A DNA stretch of 64,000 bases from Metellina segmentata (lineage: Eukaryota > Arthropoda > Arachnida > Araneae > Tetragnathidae). Where the stretch lies: NCBI GenBank assembly GCA_947359465.1, contig OX375873.1, positions 93,891,478-93,955,477 on the forward strand, in the 5' to 3' direction. Positions 32,561 to 44,067 of the stretch are shown here, piece by piece; within the stretch, counting starts at the first letter, position 1; each line of letters starts with the position of its first letter. Under the pieces are notes generated by a model. It saw only the letters and a program-made list of their open reading frames with translations, made no database searches and was not told the DNA's origin. The position numbers and the translations under genes were made by a program.

Positions 32561-33314
32561 TTAATCATAGAATCCTTATGAAAGAAATTGATAAAGCAAG
32601 TATGTTAGCCAAAAGTCCTGCAGGGCAGATAGTAGGTGTCTGGATGGATATATGCGAGTGAACCCATCTGAGAGTTAAACATTAAAATAAAATTGTTTTT
32701 AGGTAAACGTTCATTATTCAAATGCAGCAATGACACCGATATCGCGATTACAACACCATTAGTCTGCAATCAAATGCAATCCCGCTCTTATAAGAACGAA
32801 GCAAACTCTCATTTGAAGAACCGCAGCTGTCAACTGAAAATCGTTTGGTTGTTGAGGATTTAATTATCCTAAGCTTTCACCTAAAGAGATTCAGGAATGA
32901 AAACTCCGTCGCTTCATTAAAATTCATCCCCCGTATAAGTGGCTTAGTCTTGCGTGTGCATTTAAATGAATTGTTACTATTTTCGGAAGTTCGGTCGTCT
33001 CCCGCTCTCCAGAGGACGTAGCGTGAAAGAGATCATTAAGAGAGGATTGTTTGGATGCTCCACGGTATGCGTTACCGCCTACCATCACCTGGACAACTCC
33101 GGAGATACTTCATCACGATTGTTTGCGGTGACAGGAAGGTTGATGAAATTAAGTGGCTTGTTTCTTTTCACTCCATACGTTAATGAGGGAAATAAATCTG
33201 AAGGAAATTTTTTGTTAGCTGTTGCTTTCATTTCAGCCTTTATCAACGTGTCATGTATCTAATTGCATGTAACAGGGAGGAAGATGGGGGTGTATAGATA
33301 TATACTCTACCATA
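32561..33314. other. no recognised feature
   Basis: A GC-richer stretch near 32960-33260 contains a 98-codon frame without a recognised domain. Confidence 0.35.
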
Positions 33315-33856
33315 CAATAATAGACCGGACAGCAAGATGTGTTGGTATAAGGGAAAAAATACATGCTTTAATAGATGAATGGTCCCCCACATGCTGCAAT
33401 TACACTAGCGACCCTTCTGTGCATACTTTCAACAAGGTTTTGATACACAGCTGTGGGTATTTGTGTCCATTTCTGCTGCAAGAATGTCGCCAGCTCAGCT
33501 ATGGATTTCGGACGTGGCTCCCTGGTCCGTAAACGTCGCTCTAACTCGTACCACAAATGCTCTATGGTGTTTAGGTTTGAACTCTGAGCAGACCACAGGG
33601 AAGACGCTGTACATCCAATTCTTGATACCACTGTTTGACAGGCTGAAACGTGACATAGAGCGTTGTCGTCCTGGAAGTAACATTCCATAAAATTGTCAGA
33701 GCGTAGGAAGAACCTGATTGACCAAAATGTTCATGTTGGCGTCGGGGTTCAATTTACCAGGGACAACGTGCAAAAGTCCAAGGCCATATCACGAAAAACA
33801 CAGCACGACGTGCAGTCTGATTTTATGCAAATCCGCTGGCGTCCGGTCCATTATTG
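33315..33856 (-). mobile_element. Tc1-like deletion derivative, third family
   Basis: The left end CAATAATAGACCGGACAGCA and the inverse of the right end match at most positions (shared ACAATAATRGACCGGAC). TA duplications are at 33313-33314 and 33857-33858. Length is 542 bp. It contains a transposase fragment on the minus strand and lacks the N-terminal DNA-binding region. Confidence 0.88.
33368..33830 (-). pseudogene. Tc1-like transposase C-terminal remnant
   Basis: The minus-strand frame at 33368-33688 (106 residues) holds the second catalytic Asp (FQDDNALCH) and the final Glu (NTIEHLW) with 34 residues between them, the DD34E spacing of Tc1 transposases. It also carries a conserved tail (RRLRTREPRP, SIAELATFLQQ). 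Sequence upstream on the minus strand, to about 33830, resembles the preceding part (GLLHVVPGKLN) in another phase, so there is at least one frameshift. The N-terminal half is absent. Confidence 0.88.
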
Positions 33857-33894
33857 TACTGTTCTGCTTGATTGTACTTACTTCATCGGTAGGT

Positions 33895-34163
33895 AATTAA
33901 TTGACGTAACACTGTAGCAACACAACAACCTTTGACGACGGTCCTAAATCAGCTACGAAGGGAAAGATTCAAGTACAACACTTAAGTTGGCGCACCACAC
34001 TTACACACGACGTCAACGTGTAAGTTTGGAGAATGTGCCACTTGAGGTCACGAGAGATTTAAAGTTCCTTAGCCCCTGTGTACACGACAGTCTTTGGTTG
34101 GTCCCAGCATCGATTTCGCAACCTTTAGATTGCATATCCGTGGCACTGACTAATCTATCGTAT
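33895..34163 (-). mobile_element. SINE, type B, diverged
   Basis: On the minus strand it has the head GTTGCGAAATCGATGC-like near 34120 and the common body and tail ending in GACGTCAATTAATTA-like sequence near 33895. Compare 43555-43850, where the head is clearer. Confidence 0.6.
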
Positions 34164-34164
34164 T

Positions 34165-34465
34165 AGTATTAGTAATTAACTAACGTCGACACTGGGGTGA
34201 CTGAATGGGGTATTGGCAACGGTCCGGGATACATCCCAAGGGAAAGATCCGAGTACAGCACCACGTAATATTGAACCACAGTTAGATGATGAGGGATGAA
34301 CACCTGAGCTGCCTCCCACTCACCAAACTTCTACACCAAGGGAAATTTGAAGTCACTACAGATTTAACGTGCAGCAGCCCCTATTTATATGATGGTCTTT
34401 GGTTGATTCGTGTTTCGGCACTGTCCAACCGTCTGCCGTGACCCAAAAACTACATCAGTATTTTA
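34165..34465 (-). mobile_element. SINE, type B, diverged second copy
   Basis: Same body words as the neighbouring copy, in the same orientation (CAACGGTCCGGGATACATCCC, GAACACCTGAGCTGCC, AACTTCTACACCA, GATTTAACGTGCAGCAGCC). The head is degenerate. Confidence 0.6.
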
Positions 34466-34739
34466 ACTCTTAATATGTCCGCAGTTAGTTTATAAGCAAT
34501 TTAGCTTTGAAGATGGTTCGTCAGAGCTATCACCCCTGAGAAACAAACGGTAGATTAAAATTGATATCTCGAAATCGTACGCTCTACACTTTACATATTC
34601 TCAAACACTCCGTTCACTTACTCTCATGCCTATTTTACTTCTAAAATAAACTTCGCCTGTGTTTAAATGAAATGTAAACAATGTGGGATTCGTCAGCATG
34701 CTTGGAATTCGTTTTGTCTTCTGCCTAAAGCGACTTAGC

Positions 34740-34865
34740 TCTCCAAGTGGTTTCGAAGAAATATTTCGTCCAATGTGATCTGATTATTTCGCTTAAAACG
34801 AAATACCTCTTCCATCAAGATGTAATCATTTTCACTTAAGACGATGTATGTCTACAAACCCGATC
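34740..34865. mobile_element. TTAA MITE fragment
   Basis: Left-end sequence CTCCAAGTGGTTTCGAAGAA, followed by AAATATTTCGTCCA and CTCTTCCATCAAGATG units. The right half is not recognisable. Confidence 0.5.
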
Positions 34866-35094
34866 CGGGATCCTACAGGAACTCCCACTACTGCAAAATC
34901 CGTTGATTAACCCAATCTGGGGAATAATACTATTGACGCGATACCTCGTGAATACAATGAAGATCCTAGTCAATCTAATACAATGAAGATCCAAAAATGA
35001 ACTTTACCTTGCCCAGAACTGAGGACTGATGACAATTGCGAACATGTTTTCACTTGAGAAGCCGGTCATTACATGGCAGTTTTCGACTCCAATA

Positions 35095-35322
35095 TGTCAC
35101 AAAGAGGGTGTAGGAGCGCGGTAAGCGCTGGACCACGAGAAGAAGGGAAGAGAGGAGAAGGGATAACCCTGAAAGGGGGGACGCAGGAGAGTTACGCGGG
35201 AACCTCGGCGTGGGAGCAAGGAAGGCTTTTTTCGATGTAGCATTTTTGATGTATTTTGTCCGTCCAATAAAGTTTAATTTAAGAATGGAAAGTGTTTGCT
35301 GTATTTGTAAACAAGGATGACA
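35095..35322 (+). mobile_element. probable solo LTR
   Basis: A 228-bp block starts TGTCACAAAGAGGGTG and ends AACAAGGATGACA, giving TGTCA...TGACA ends. It holds a purine-rich, GC-richer centre and an AATAAA signal near 35267, and it contrasts with its AT-rich flanks. No internal retroviral genes adjoin. A clean 4-5 bp target duplication is not present (AATA left, ATAA right), so the call is tentative. Confidence 0.45.
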
Positions 35323-35329
35323 ATAAGTA

Positions 35330-37146
35330 GGACTAGATCGCTCGAGCCCTACAGAGGACTTATATTTGTGTCAAATGCAACCCTAAGAAGTATATTACTT
35401 AATATACTACTTTAGTTCGGCATTAAATAATCACAAAGCTATTAATACTAAAACTCATTTTTCAGTGACTATGGTAACTGTACGGAAACGAAATTTAAGA
35501 AATCAGTTTACGACAGTTTGCTAGTTTACCTCGTCATCGGGAAAGTCAGTTCGAAGCATCTCTTCAGAATTGTTAAAACTAGGGAACTATTTATGTGAAC
35601 AGGTTTGAAATATTTATGTTTTGTTCACATGTATGCCGCCTGTATTTATGCGACATTTAATATATCTTAGCATCTTTTCTTACATACCTATTTATCAAAT
35701 TATAATTAAAACAAGGAGTATTCAACAAACATGAATTAATTATTTTAAAAATTATGAATCAGGGAGCAAAAAAATCTATTACATCGTTAGCTTTTGCAAT
35801 TTTATTTAAGACCTTATTTAATCTAAGACCTAAGTACTGTATTCAACAAAACAGCAATAGCGTTTTAAGCAATTTGGGTTTTGATAAAGAAATGCAAAAG
35901 TATTTAATTTCAAATTGGATTTTTATAGAAACTTAAATTTTGCAAGAAAGAATTGTACACAATACCTTGACAAATCAATGTAATCCGATTATCTTTGTAC
36001 CTGTCAGTATGGGTGCGTGTTGGTGTAAAGTGAAGTAATATAAGTAGAACATGAATCACACACTTGCATTGTAAATTTTCTTTCATTCATTATAAATCAA
36101 TCAAATAATTTTTATTTCACGATGAATTTGCATCTGCCTCGGTCATATTCTACTGTTTGCTCTCTACTCTGGCTAATATTGGAGAGTAGAGTGCCAGCTC
36201 AGGTGTTGCTTCGTCATCTGACCGTTGTTCAAAATTACGTGATGTTGACATCGGATCTTTCCCTTTGGAGTAATTCTACTCTGGCGAGCCAGAATATAAT
36301 TAGAACCAGAACACATCTGGACATATCTATCTTACAAAAAATGTAATCACGTTCTTATTTCGATTCGTATAAAATCAGTTGAATGCGCGTTGTTGCAAGA
36401 ATACTGTAATTTAGCCCAGAATGAAATGCGTCTTCCATTTTGTTTTGTTTACAGTATATCTTACTTCTTTCGCAAAAAGATAGTACTGCGCATGCGTAAC
36501 ACTCAACCGAGTCTTAATTCGCCGATACGGAGGATCAAATTATAACACCAAATCGGTGGTTAAAATCACGGATTAGGCATTGCGAAAACGTCTTTTTTCT
36601 GTAACCCGGGGATTATCGTTGGTTCGCGGGTTAACTCGGACCTGTGTATACGGTCGTTAGAAAAATTGTAAGTAGATAATTTCTGTTCAAAAAATAAAAA
36701 TTTTACAGTTTTATTTTTTTTAGATTCATTTAAAATTTAGTCCTTAATATAGCACTAAACTAATATCACCGTAATTACATCAAATAGCGGTGAGACTTGA
36801 TTTTTAAAATAACCAAAACTAGAAACAAAGCAAGAGTTAAACTGGATCTTATGATCCAGTCCGTTAGTGTTTTTATTTGATAAAGCTGTGTCGAAAATGA
36901 GACATCCAACATGAAGGAAATGGAATACAGAGAAATCTAACCTGTGTTGCAACTTGCAGGTAGGTAGCGCAGTGGGCAAACCAACTGGGCCCTGGTGACC
37001 CTACTTACGACCTTTGTACGCTTATTGAAACAAATACTCTAAATTAAGATACTCAATTATACTAAAATGTTCTTACTTATAAAAATAAATAAGTACCATC
37101 ACCATGATGACTTTATATCTCGCATATAATAAACTACAATGCATTC
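35330..37146. other. mostly unassigned; SINE fragment near 36160-36285
   Basis: Within AT-rich sequence, 36160-36285 holds type B SINE body words (GAGTGCCAGCTCAGGTGTTG, CGTCATCTGACCGT, CGGATCTTTCCCT). A perfect 8-bp stem with a 4-nt loop (ACTGGATC/GATCCAGT) lies at 36841-36860. Nothing else is recognised. Confidence 0.5.
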
Positions 37147-37150
37147 TTAA

Positions 37151-37372
37151 CCCTCCAAGTGGTTTAAAGGAGATATCTCGTCCATCACGATCTGATTCAT
37201 TTTGCTAATGACGAGATATATCGTCATTAAGGCATTTATGACAGTTTTATGATTATGAAATCAAGATTTGATCAGTTTTATTCTAATGATTAGATATTTT
37301 GTCCATCAAGATCTGGCCAGTTTTGCTACGGACGGAAGATACATCGTCAAGAAAAACACAAGAGAGGGAGGG
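37151..37372. mobile_element. TTAA MITE, near full-length copy
   Basis: Follows TTAA at 37147-37150. It starts CCCTCCAAGTGGTTTAAAGG and ends near GAGAGGGAGGG before TTTA, a one-base variant of TTAA. The inside holds GGAGATATCTCGTCCATCA, GATCTGATTCATTTTGCTAA and GACGAGATATATCGTC units. Length is 222 bp. Confidence 0.68.
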
Positions 37373-37449
37373 TTTATCTATATTTAAAAGTTATAATATG
37401 TGAACAATAAAATATTAGTCATTACATTGCAAATTAATTTTGTAATATA

Positions 37450-38258
37450 CACTATACATCAAAAAAATCTACGCACCAAGAAAGATTTGTCCGATTGCGA
37501 AAGAAATTGGTGAATGTGAAGAACATACATAGAAAAACAAACGATTAAAATTTCAGAACAATTGAATAATTTATTTCATAGTTTGACTTTTATAAAGAAG
37601 GAAGCCAATATATATATATAAGGCGTTGGTCCACTTCTGGCTTGGATGCTAGCTGTCACCCGGCGTGTCATAGACAGAAAAAGTTCCCGGATGGTGCCCT
37701 GTGAAAATTCTTCTCGAAGTGACTCCTACCGTCGGGCTAAATAGTCAACATTCCGGGATGTTTACAATCGCCTTGCCATAACATCCCAAATTTGTTCTAT
37801 GGGAGAGAGATCAGGAGATCTAGATGGCCAAGGAAGTGTTGGGAAAGCTTTGAAGACAGTTAATAACAACACGTGCTGTGTGCGGCCGGGCATTATCTTG
37901 TTAAAAGTAAGTCCGGGGTGTCGCAAAAGCAACGGTAGCACAATCGGTCTTAGAATGTCGTCTACGTATCGCTGTGTTGTAAGTGTGCCAGAAATGACTA
38001 CCAAAGGGGTCCGGCTATCAAAAGAGATGGCACCCCAGACCATAACACCCTGTTGTGCGCATGTATGGCGTGCGATAGTAAGTCAGGATTCCACGCCTTC
38101 TTTATACAAGTCTGCGGTTGTCTTCAGAACACAGTTGGAAGCGGGACTCGTCACTAAAGACTATACATCCCCAGACATCGCTGATCCGAGTAGACCGAAC
38201 CCGACACAACACCTGGAGAACTATTTCTTGGTGCGTCAATCTTTTTTGTTACATAGTA
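37450..38258 (-). mobile_element. Tc1-like deletion derivative, second family, copy 1
   Basis: The left end CACTATACATCAAAAAAATC and the inverse of the right end share ACTAT...AAAAAA..T..ACGCACCAAGAAA. TA flanks are at 37448-37449 and 38259-38260. Length is 809 bp. The copy at 51229-52031 is colinear over its whole length, including the same missing N-terminal transposase region. Confidence 0.87.
37762..38170 (-). pseudogene. Tc1-like transposase remnant
   Basis: The first catalytic Asp is readable in FSDESRFQL near 38120-38145 and is soon followed by an in-frame stop. The later part is in the frame 37762-38043 with MVWGAISFDSRTP and SPDLSPIE. The segment that should hold the second Asp is shifted out of frame (the QDNARPHT type motif is not in phase), so a further indel is present. 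The N-terminal helix-turn-helix domains are absent. Confidence 0.85.
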
Positions 38259-38261
38259 TAT

Positions 38262-39160
38262 TTCTTACTACAAAAATGTAATTGAGCACCCATTGTAAAT
38301 AATGTTTTACGAATCGCGAAAAATTTTGCAAAGTAATTACTATCGTTAAATAATTTCAGATCTGTTAATATAAAAATTCGATGATTTGTCGGGCTTTTTT
38401 TGGTTGAGAATAAGATTATAAAAAAGATAAGGACCGCTTCTCTAAGCAAACAAACGGTTCAAAAGTCAATTGTTAATCACGACTTGCGTGACGTAATAAG
38501 TATTCTCCAACTCCTTCAAAGCGAAACAATTATCATTATGAAAAATATCCTTCCTAAAAATGATCCTTTGATTGTTCCCCTCTCCAGTTAGAAATGAACT
38601 TTCAATACAATTGTTTTTCTTTTTCATGAACATATCACGATTGTGTGAGCCCAAATTGGATCTCTTGTTCGTGTATGATTTATTTGAAGAAGTCGCACAT
38701 ACGTTATGTTCGGAACTAATCACATTATACATTGAACATTACCTAAAAGAAATCGTATAAAAAAAGTCACATCCACGTGTAAAGATAAGAATCTTTTTAT
38801 ATTTATTCGTTTTCGTTGCTTACAAAATTAATACTTTGAATATATTTTTGGGAAGTAGAATGTTATAAATATTTAAACATTATTTAAATTATAATGAACT
38901 TCAGGTACGTATTAAAATGTACATAGTGTATTATTTATGAGACAAAATTTGTTTTGGGAATAAATTTAAAAAAATATATTTTACTTAATATTTTACACAA
39001 TTAATTATAGTATTTATAAAAATATAATTTATTTGGACTCCAGACAAATGACTGCATTTGTCTGAGCTGTAATTATGATTTTTCAAACACACACATTTTC
39101 CATTATGATTGAGTACATTTCGATGATTTATTATATTTCAGTTTCGATTAAGCTTTTAGA
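38262..39160. other. no recognised feature
   Basis: Very AT-rich spacer; small overlapping frames on both strands are not supported. Confidence 0.4.
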
Positions 39161-39164
39161 ATCG

Positions 39165-40130
39165 TTGTCGGTTTGTAGTGTAGACTCGTCCTTTGAAATA
39201 ATTTATTGAAAATAACCATCACGGTCAAATTGGGAGAAAGATGGACAAATTGACACCACCAGATCTTATTATTCTGCTGCTTTATCTTCGCATCAAATAT
39301 CCACCAATAGTAGCCAGCCTCTTATGAAAAAGCCTGTTCCACTTTGCTGTTTCCAATTCCATCTTCATTTCCCCTTTAGATTGTGCTTGGATAGTTTTGT
39401 TTCTTTGTATCTTATAAATATATATATATTACTGTTGGCCAGATCCTGATTTACGAGATATCTCGTCTAAACTGCATGGAGGTTACGAATTCGTATAGTG
39501 AATAGGTATGAGATGTATGGTATGTTGCTGTGTCGTATTGAAAATGTGTGCTATAAGTCTTGCCAATCAAATTCAGCTAGAAAAGTTTTCTAACATCAGC
39601 ATAGTATCATTCATAATAGAAACTAAAGTATTTTCCATAGGAACCTAGAAAAAATATTCCAATAGTGCTTCAACTCTAGATTTTGCTGTAGGGCCCCCGT
39701 AACACAGATGAATTTTAAATTTCTTGTGGCTTCAAATTTCCTCACCATGGCGTGGTGCGGAAGTTTCGAATGTGAGGTGCTTGACCAGGTTTTGATTTCA
39801 TTCTCTGAACTTGGTTAAATATTACAAGGTGTTTTATTCGTATCCTCCCCTAAGGGATGGATGCTTGACCGTCGTCAATAGCTCGTTGTGATCCTCGAGT
39901 ACGGCGTTAATTAAACTATCTACCATTTTGTTTGAGTGCATTTCCTGGGTGATTTGTCAGATTTGTTTGCAAATGGTTTGATTAAGCTGTTCAATCGTTG
40001 TCGGTTTGTAGTGTGGGCACGTTCCGTTAAGTAGCCAATACTAAAACAATCCGGAACAACCAAATCGGCAGTAATAATCACCGATCTACACCACCTGATT
40101 TTATTCCACCAGTAAATGTGTTCTTAAGAA
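39165..40130. repeat. separated direct repeat pair with SINE sequence between
   Basis: About 130 bp near 39165-39295 and near 39998-40130 share AATCGTTGTCGGTTTGTAGTG, then ATAATCACCG/ATAACCATCACGG and ACACCACC...GAT..TATT. Between them are a MITE tail (39430-39485, ACGAGATATCTCGTCTAAAC) and a diverged SINE body (39690-39920). Confidence 0.5.
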
Positions 40131-40329
40131 TTCGCGTAGTGCATTATATGTACTTGTAGTATGCTCTTGCAGCTTTGTGAAATCGTCTGAACCGCAAGAC
40201 ATGTTGTTACGTTCAGTTGTAGAGAAATAATTTCGAAATCTCATACAGTATTGTTCTTAATTTAGAATAAACACATTTTCAATAGCATCATCGAAAAGAA
40301 GATCCAACAATGCCCCTAGTATCAAATTT

Positions 40330-40500
40330 ATGACCAGTAGGAAGAGTCATGTACCGGCAACCGGAGCGTTGCATGTTCAATACTCGATCCAAGCAATGAA
40401 AAATCGATCCAAGAAATGATCGGAAAGGATCCCGGACGGTCGCCAATAACTCATTGTGGCATTCCATTACGTCGTATATTCAACTACCAACTAATGCTTA
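40330..40500 (+). mobile_element. SINE fragment, type B, diverged
   Basis: Contains CAACCGGAGCGTTGCATGTT, CTCGATCCAAGCAATG and a tail with GATCCCGGACGGTCGCCAAT. Internal duplication of CGATCCAAG(C/A)AATGA is present. Confidence 0.5.
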
Positions 40501-40544
40501 CAACCGGGAATAAAAAAGATATATCATTTACCTTGGATTAAAGC

Positions 40545-40835
40545 CGAACAACTGGACTGGTGGTTAAGGTGTTGGCCTCTGGACGGAAGTTTTCTGTTTC
40601 GAATCCGGTCAGTGCATGGATATTTCGAAGCGTATGGTGTAGAGGCGGCTGTTTCACCTTAAATATGTCTTGGCCGAATCCTCACGCTGGGTTGGTTTGG
40701 TGATTGGAGAGTGGGGTGCCAGCTCAGGTGTTTCCTCGTCATTTGACCGTGGTTAAAAATTAGATGGTGTTATCCTCGGAACAAACACGATATCGTGGTG
40801 TTGTTTTGGGATAATTAGTAATTTTTAATTAACGT
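40545..40835 (+). mobile_element. SINE, type A head with common body
   Basis: The tRNA-like head has an A-box-like ACTGGTGGTTAAGGTGTTGG and a B-box-like GTTTCGAATCCGG. The body follows with GTGGGGTGCCAGCTCAGGTG. The tail is interrupted by a minus-strand SINE. Confidence 0.75.
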
Positions 40836-41085
40836 CGTACTAGAGCAACACAACGGGCTATTGACGACTGCCCTGGATAAATCCATTAAGTGATAGATCA
40901 GATGCACCCCACACTCCAAACTTCCACACCAACCCGATGTGAGGACTTTCGGCCACAACAGATTTAAGGTGCATCAGCCGACTTTACACCACACGCTTCC
41001 AAACACCCATGCACTGACCCGGATTCGAACCAGGAACCATCCTATCTAGAGGCTAACACCTTAACCTCCAGACCGGTTGATCGAT
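40836..41085 (-). mobile_element. SINE in opposite orientation, nested
   Basis: Begins on the minus strand near 41085 with CTGGAGGTTAAGGTGTTAGC and the B-box GGTTCGAATCCGGG, and ends near 40836 in TAATTAAAAATT-like tail sequence. On its right, 41090-41160 is again plus-strand SINE tail (TCCCGGACCGTCGTCAATAG), so this copy appears inserted in the plus copy. Confidence 0.7.
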
Positions 41086-41089
41086 TTTC

Positions 41090-41160
41090 CCTTTGGGGTT
41101 TGATCCCGGACCGTCGTCAATAGCCCGTTAAGTTGCTCTAGTACGACGTTAATTAAAGTT
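41090..41160 (+). mobile_element. SINE tail, probably the end of the interrupted plus copy
   Basis: Contains TTTGATCCCGGACCGTCGTC and CTAGTACGACGTTAATTAAA, the usual end of the type A/B body. Confidence 0.6.
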
Positions 41161-43545
41161 ACCTTACATTGGATTAAAATAAAAAAAATATTAGAAAACG
41201 TTTACCATTTACGTAGATTCATAATTTATATAAATTACTTTGATTATGAAAGTAAGATAACTTCTTTAAGGAGTAGGTATAAATAGTGCAGAAGCACTTG
41301 CCAACGGATGATCAAGACTTACGCGTCGCATAAAACATGCTTTACTCAAATAGCATGCCGATATGACGAAAGGAAAAATTGGTATCCATCAACAGTGTCG
41401 TTCAATTCCAGACGACACATCGACTTTCACAAAGACAATAAAATTTTCGCTCTAAGTTTATCCCGAGGAACGCGCCTTGAATCTCAAAGGCGAGTGTCTT
41501 GTTTTGCCCGCATCTTTCACAACTTAGGAATGGAAAAAAGAAAACACACTAATATAGGAAAAGAGAAGAAGGCTGGAGAAAACAAAAATAGAGCAGAAAC
41601 ACAATCCGGTGGGAGAGAATCCGTGGAAAAGTTTTTTCTCCAAGTCGCAAAAACCGTACGTGAGCGGAATTTTAAAACAACGCCTTTAAAAAGTGAAAAA
41701 TAAAGTAAACTGTTGGGTGTTAAAGGAATTTCATTAAGTTCCGACTTTCTTTTTTAGTAGAAGAGTCATTTCAGGTGAACGTATGTACGAGAGCCGAGGA
41801 AATTTCGACTGAGATGTTGTTACAGTGCACTGATTTAATTCCACTATTTTGTTTCTTGTTCTAGGGTACAATCCACTCATACGTAAATACAATTTTAAGG
41901 AATGAAAATTACTTAATAATGTTTGTTCCCGTTGTTTACGTGTTTTGTTTTTAAAGCAGCGGCTCTTTTTCCTCGTTGTCTTGTAGCTTAGTTTAAATGC
42001 AAACAAAAAATTAAAAGATAAAAAAAACCGAAGTAATACTACTTAGTTTACTGGTTTTTTTTTATGTTAGATTACTTTTGTAATTGCTTTCTTGGAGAAA
42101 ATGACATGCTGGATGAAAGAAGTAACAGAGGCTTAATTTCCAGTCATTTGCCTTGCGTAAAATTTACATAAAATGTGTTTAGGTTTAAAAGGAGTCATTA
42201 TGGTCTTTGTAGAGATCCTTTTAAATTATGAAACACACACACAGCAGAAGAGGTGGTTTGAAATGTAACTTCCTCTAGTTATTTGAAATTAAAATTTTAT
42301 TTATGTAGTAAAAATTAAAAAAAAATTATTTCTTATCATCTGCATCAATACCTTTGTTTAAATCTATTGAATCGAAGAGAATGCTTTATGTGCAATGCTA
42401 AGTATCAAGAGAAATTATCGGTACGTGTAAAGTAAAAATGCAAAAGTAAAGTTAGTTAATAATGTAGTAAAAAAGTAAACTATATATTTGTGCTCGGAAG
42501 ACAAAATGTTATGAGTCAAACTTCCCAAAAAATTGAGTAAGTCCCATTCTGGAGTCTGGTTTTTAACTATTTAGAAAGTGGCAAACTTTCTATTTCAGTT
42601 TATGAGAAAACAAAGGTGGAAAAATGTAATATAAGTCAAAAACCACAGAACCACATGTTGAATCTTGAATCTTAAAATTGCTGTCACGATAAATTAAAAA
42701 ATGACTTACAACATTTTGCCATCTGAGCACAGATATAATGTTATAGATATCTATATAAAAGGAATCCTCTGCCCTTAGATGTGGTGAGACTAGTTCTTTT
42801 AATTTGAAATTCTTCCAATCTATGTATAGCTGAAAGGGAATATCCTTATTAAAAAGCATTAGGGACAAAATAATTGGAATACAAAAAATTTGTGGAATAA
42901 AATTTATTTCTAACTTTACAAAAATAGCAATTATCAAAGAAACACACAACCTTTTAGAGCTCTAATTTCAGTAAAAACAAGTGATAATTCAAACTTCTTA
43001 AAAATTGTATTTTTTTAATTTTAGAACTATTTTATATGAATATTATATTTTAAAAAAACATCTTTGAAATTTTATGCTTTAAACTTTTATGTTTCTGAAC
43101 AAAAATGTAAGCACTAATTTTGCCCAAGAAGCTATTTTTAAAGTTGCGATCAGCAAGGTATATCCAATTAATTATTCTAAAATAATGAAAATTTCCCACT
43201 GATTATATTACTATTTATCTGCAAAGTGAAGAAACGAGGTACAAATTCAGCAAGTCTAAAGTCGTAAATTGTGAATAGTTGTGAACTGATAATTATAATT
43301 GTATGTCATTTATAAGTAGGGTCATATAATAGTAATGTTTCATTGTTGTACGGTTATTAGTTTGTAAGATATCTTGTGAATCGCAAAACTATAAAAATGG
43401 CGTTTGGAAGATATTAGTTCTTATACATCTCTTCATGAATATAAAAATCTGAGTTTGAAAAGAACCCGCTGAAAAATATTTGTTTTCAGAACTTTTACTT
43501 GATTATACTGAAATTAAAGAATTATTGATGCTCTTATAATGTTGA
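41161..43545. other. mostly unassigned
   Basis: A 131-codon frame at 41308-41703 has a basic, purine-rich C-terminal half (KRKHTNIGKEKKAGENKNR) and no recognised domain; it is not called a gene. The rest is AT-rich without recognisable repeats. Confidence 0.35.
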
Positions 43546-43554
43546 GAGTCACCA

Positions 43555-43850
43555 CATCCCGGTTTGAAGAGTCACGGATTAGCAATCGGAGTGTTGCGAG
43601 TTCGAATCCAAGCAAAAACCGTCGTGTACAAAGTTCGCACGTTAAATCTGTCAAGGCCTCAAATGTCCTCACGTTTGAATGGTGTGGAAGTTTGGACAGT
43701 GAGTTGCCAGTTCAGGTGTGACCTCATTATCTCACTGTGGTTCAAAAGGACTTAGTGTTGTCATCCGATTATCACTTCGTGATAATTCTGGACCGTCGCT
43801 AATTGCCGGTTGTATTGCTTCAGTGCTATGTTAATTAAAATCCCTACCTA
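43555..43850 (+). mobile_element. SINE, type B, best copy
   Basis: Head with GAGTCACGGATTAGCAATCG and the B-box GAGTTCGAATCC, then the shared body (GGTGTGGAAGTTTGGACAG, TGCCAGTTCAGGTG) and tail (GGACCGTCGCTAATTGCC, ATGTTAATTAAAA). Type B differs from type A mainly in the tRNA-like head. Confidence 0.75.
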
Positions 43851-44067
43851 CCATATTGTTGATCGATCACTTTCTTAATTTATCAACATTTCCTGGGAAA
43901 AGGATTAAAACACAAAATTTAATGTTATCAAATTTATATATATTTTGGCATATTTTGTGTCATTATATTAATTTAGAATGTTTCGTGTACATAATAATAG
44001 AAAGATTGATCAATTATTTGTAATACCATAGTTCGAAAAAGAACATATATACTTATTCTTCAATGTA

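Noticed and set aside
41308..41703. 131-codon frame with a basic tail
   Set aside because: The basic part follows from a purine-rich strand; no family recognised.
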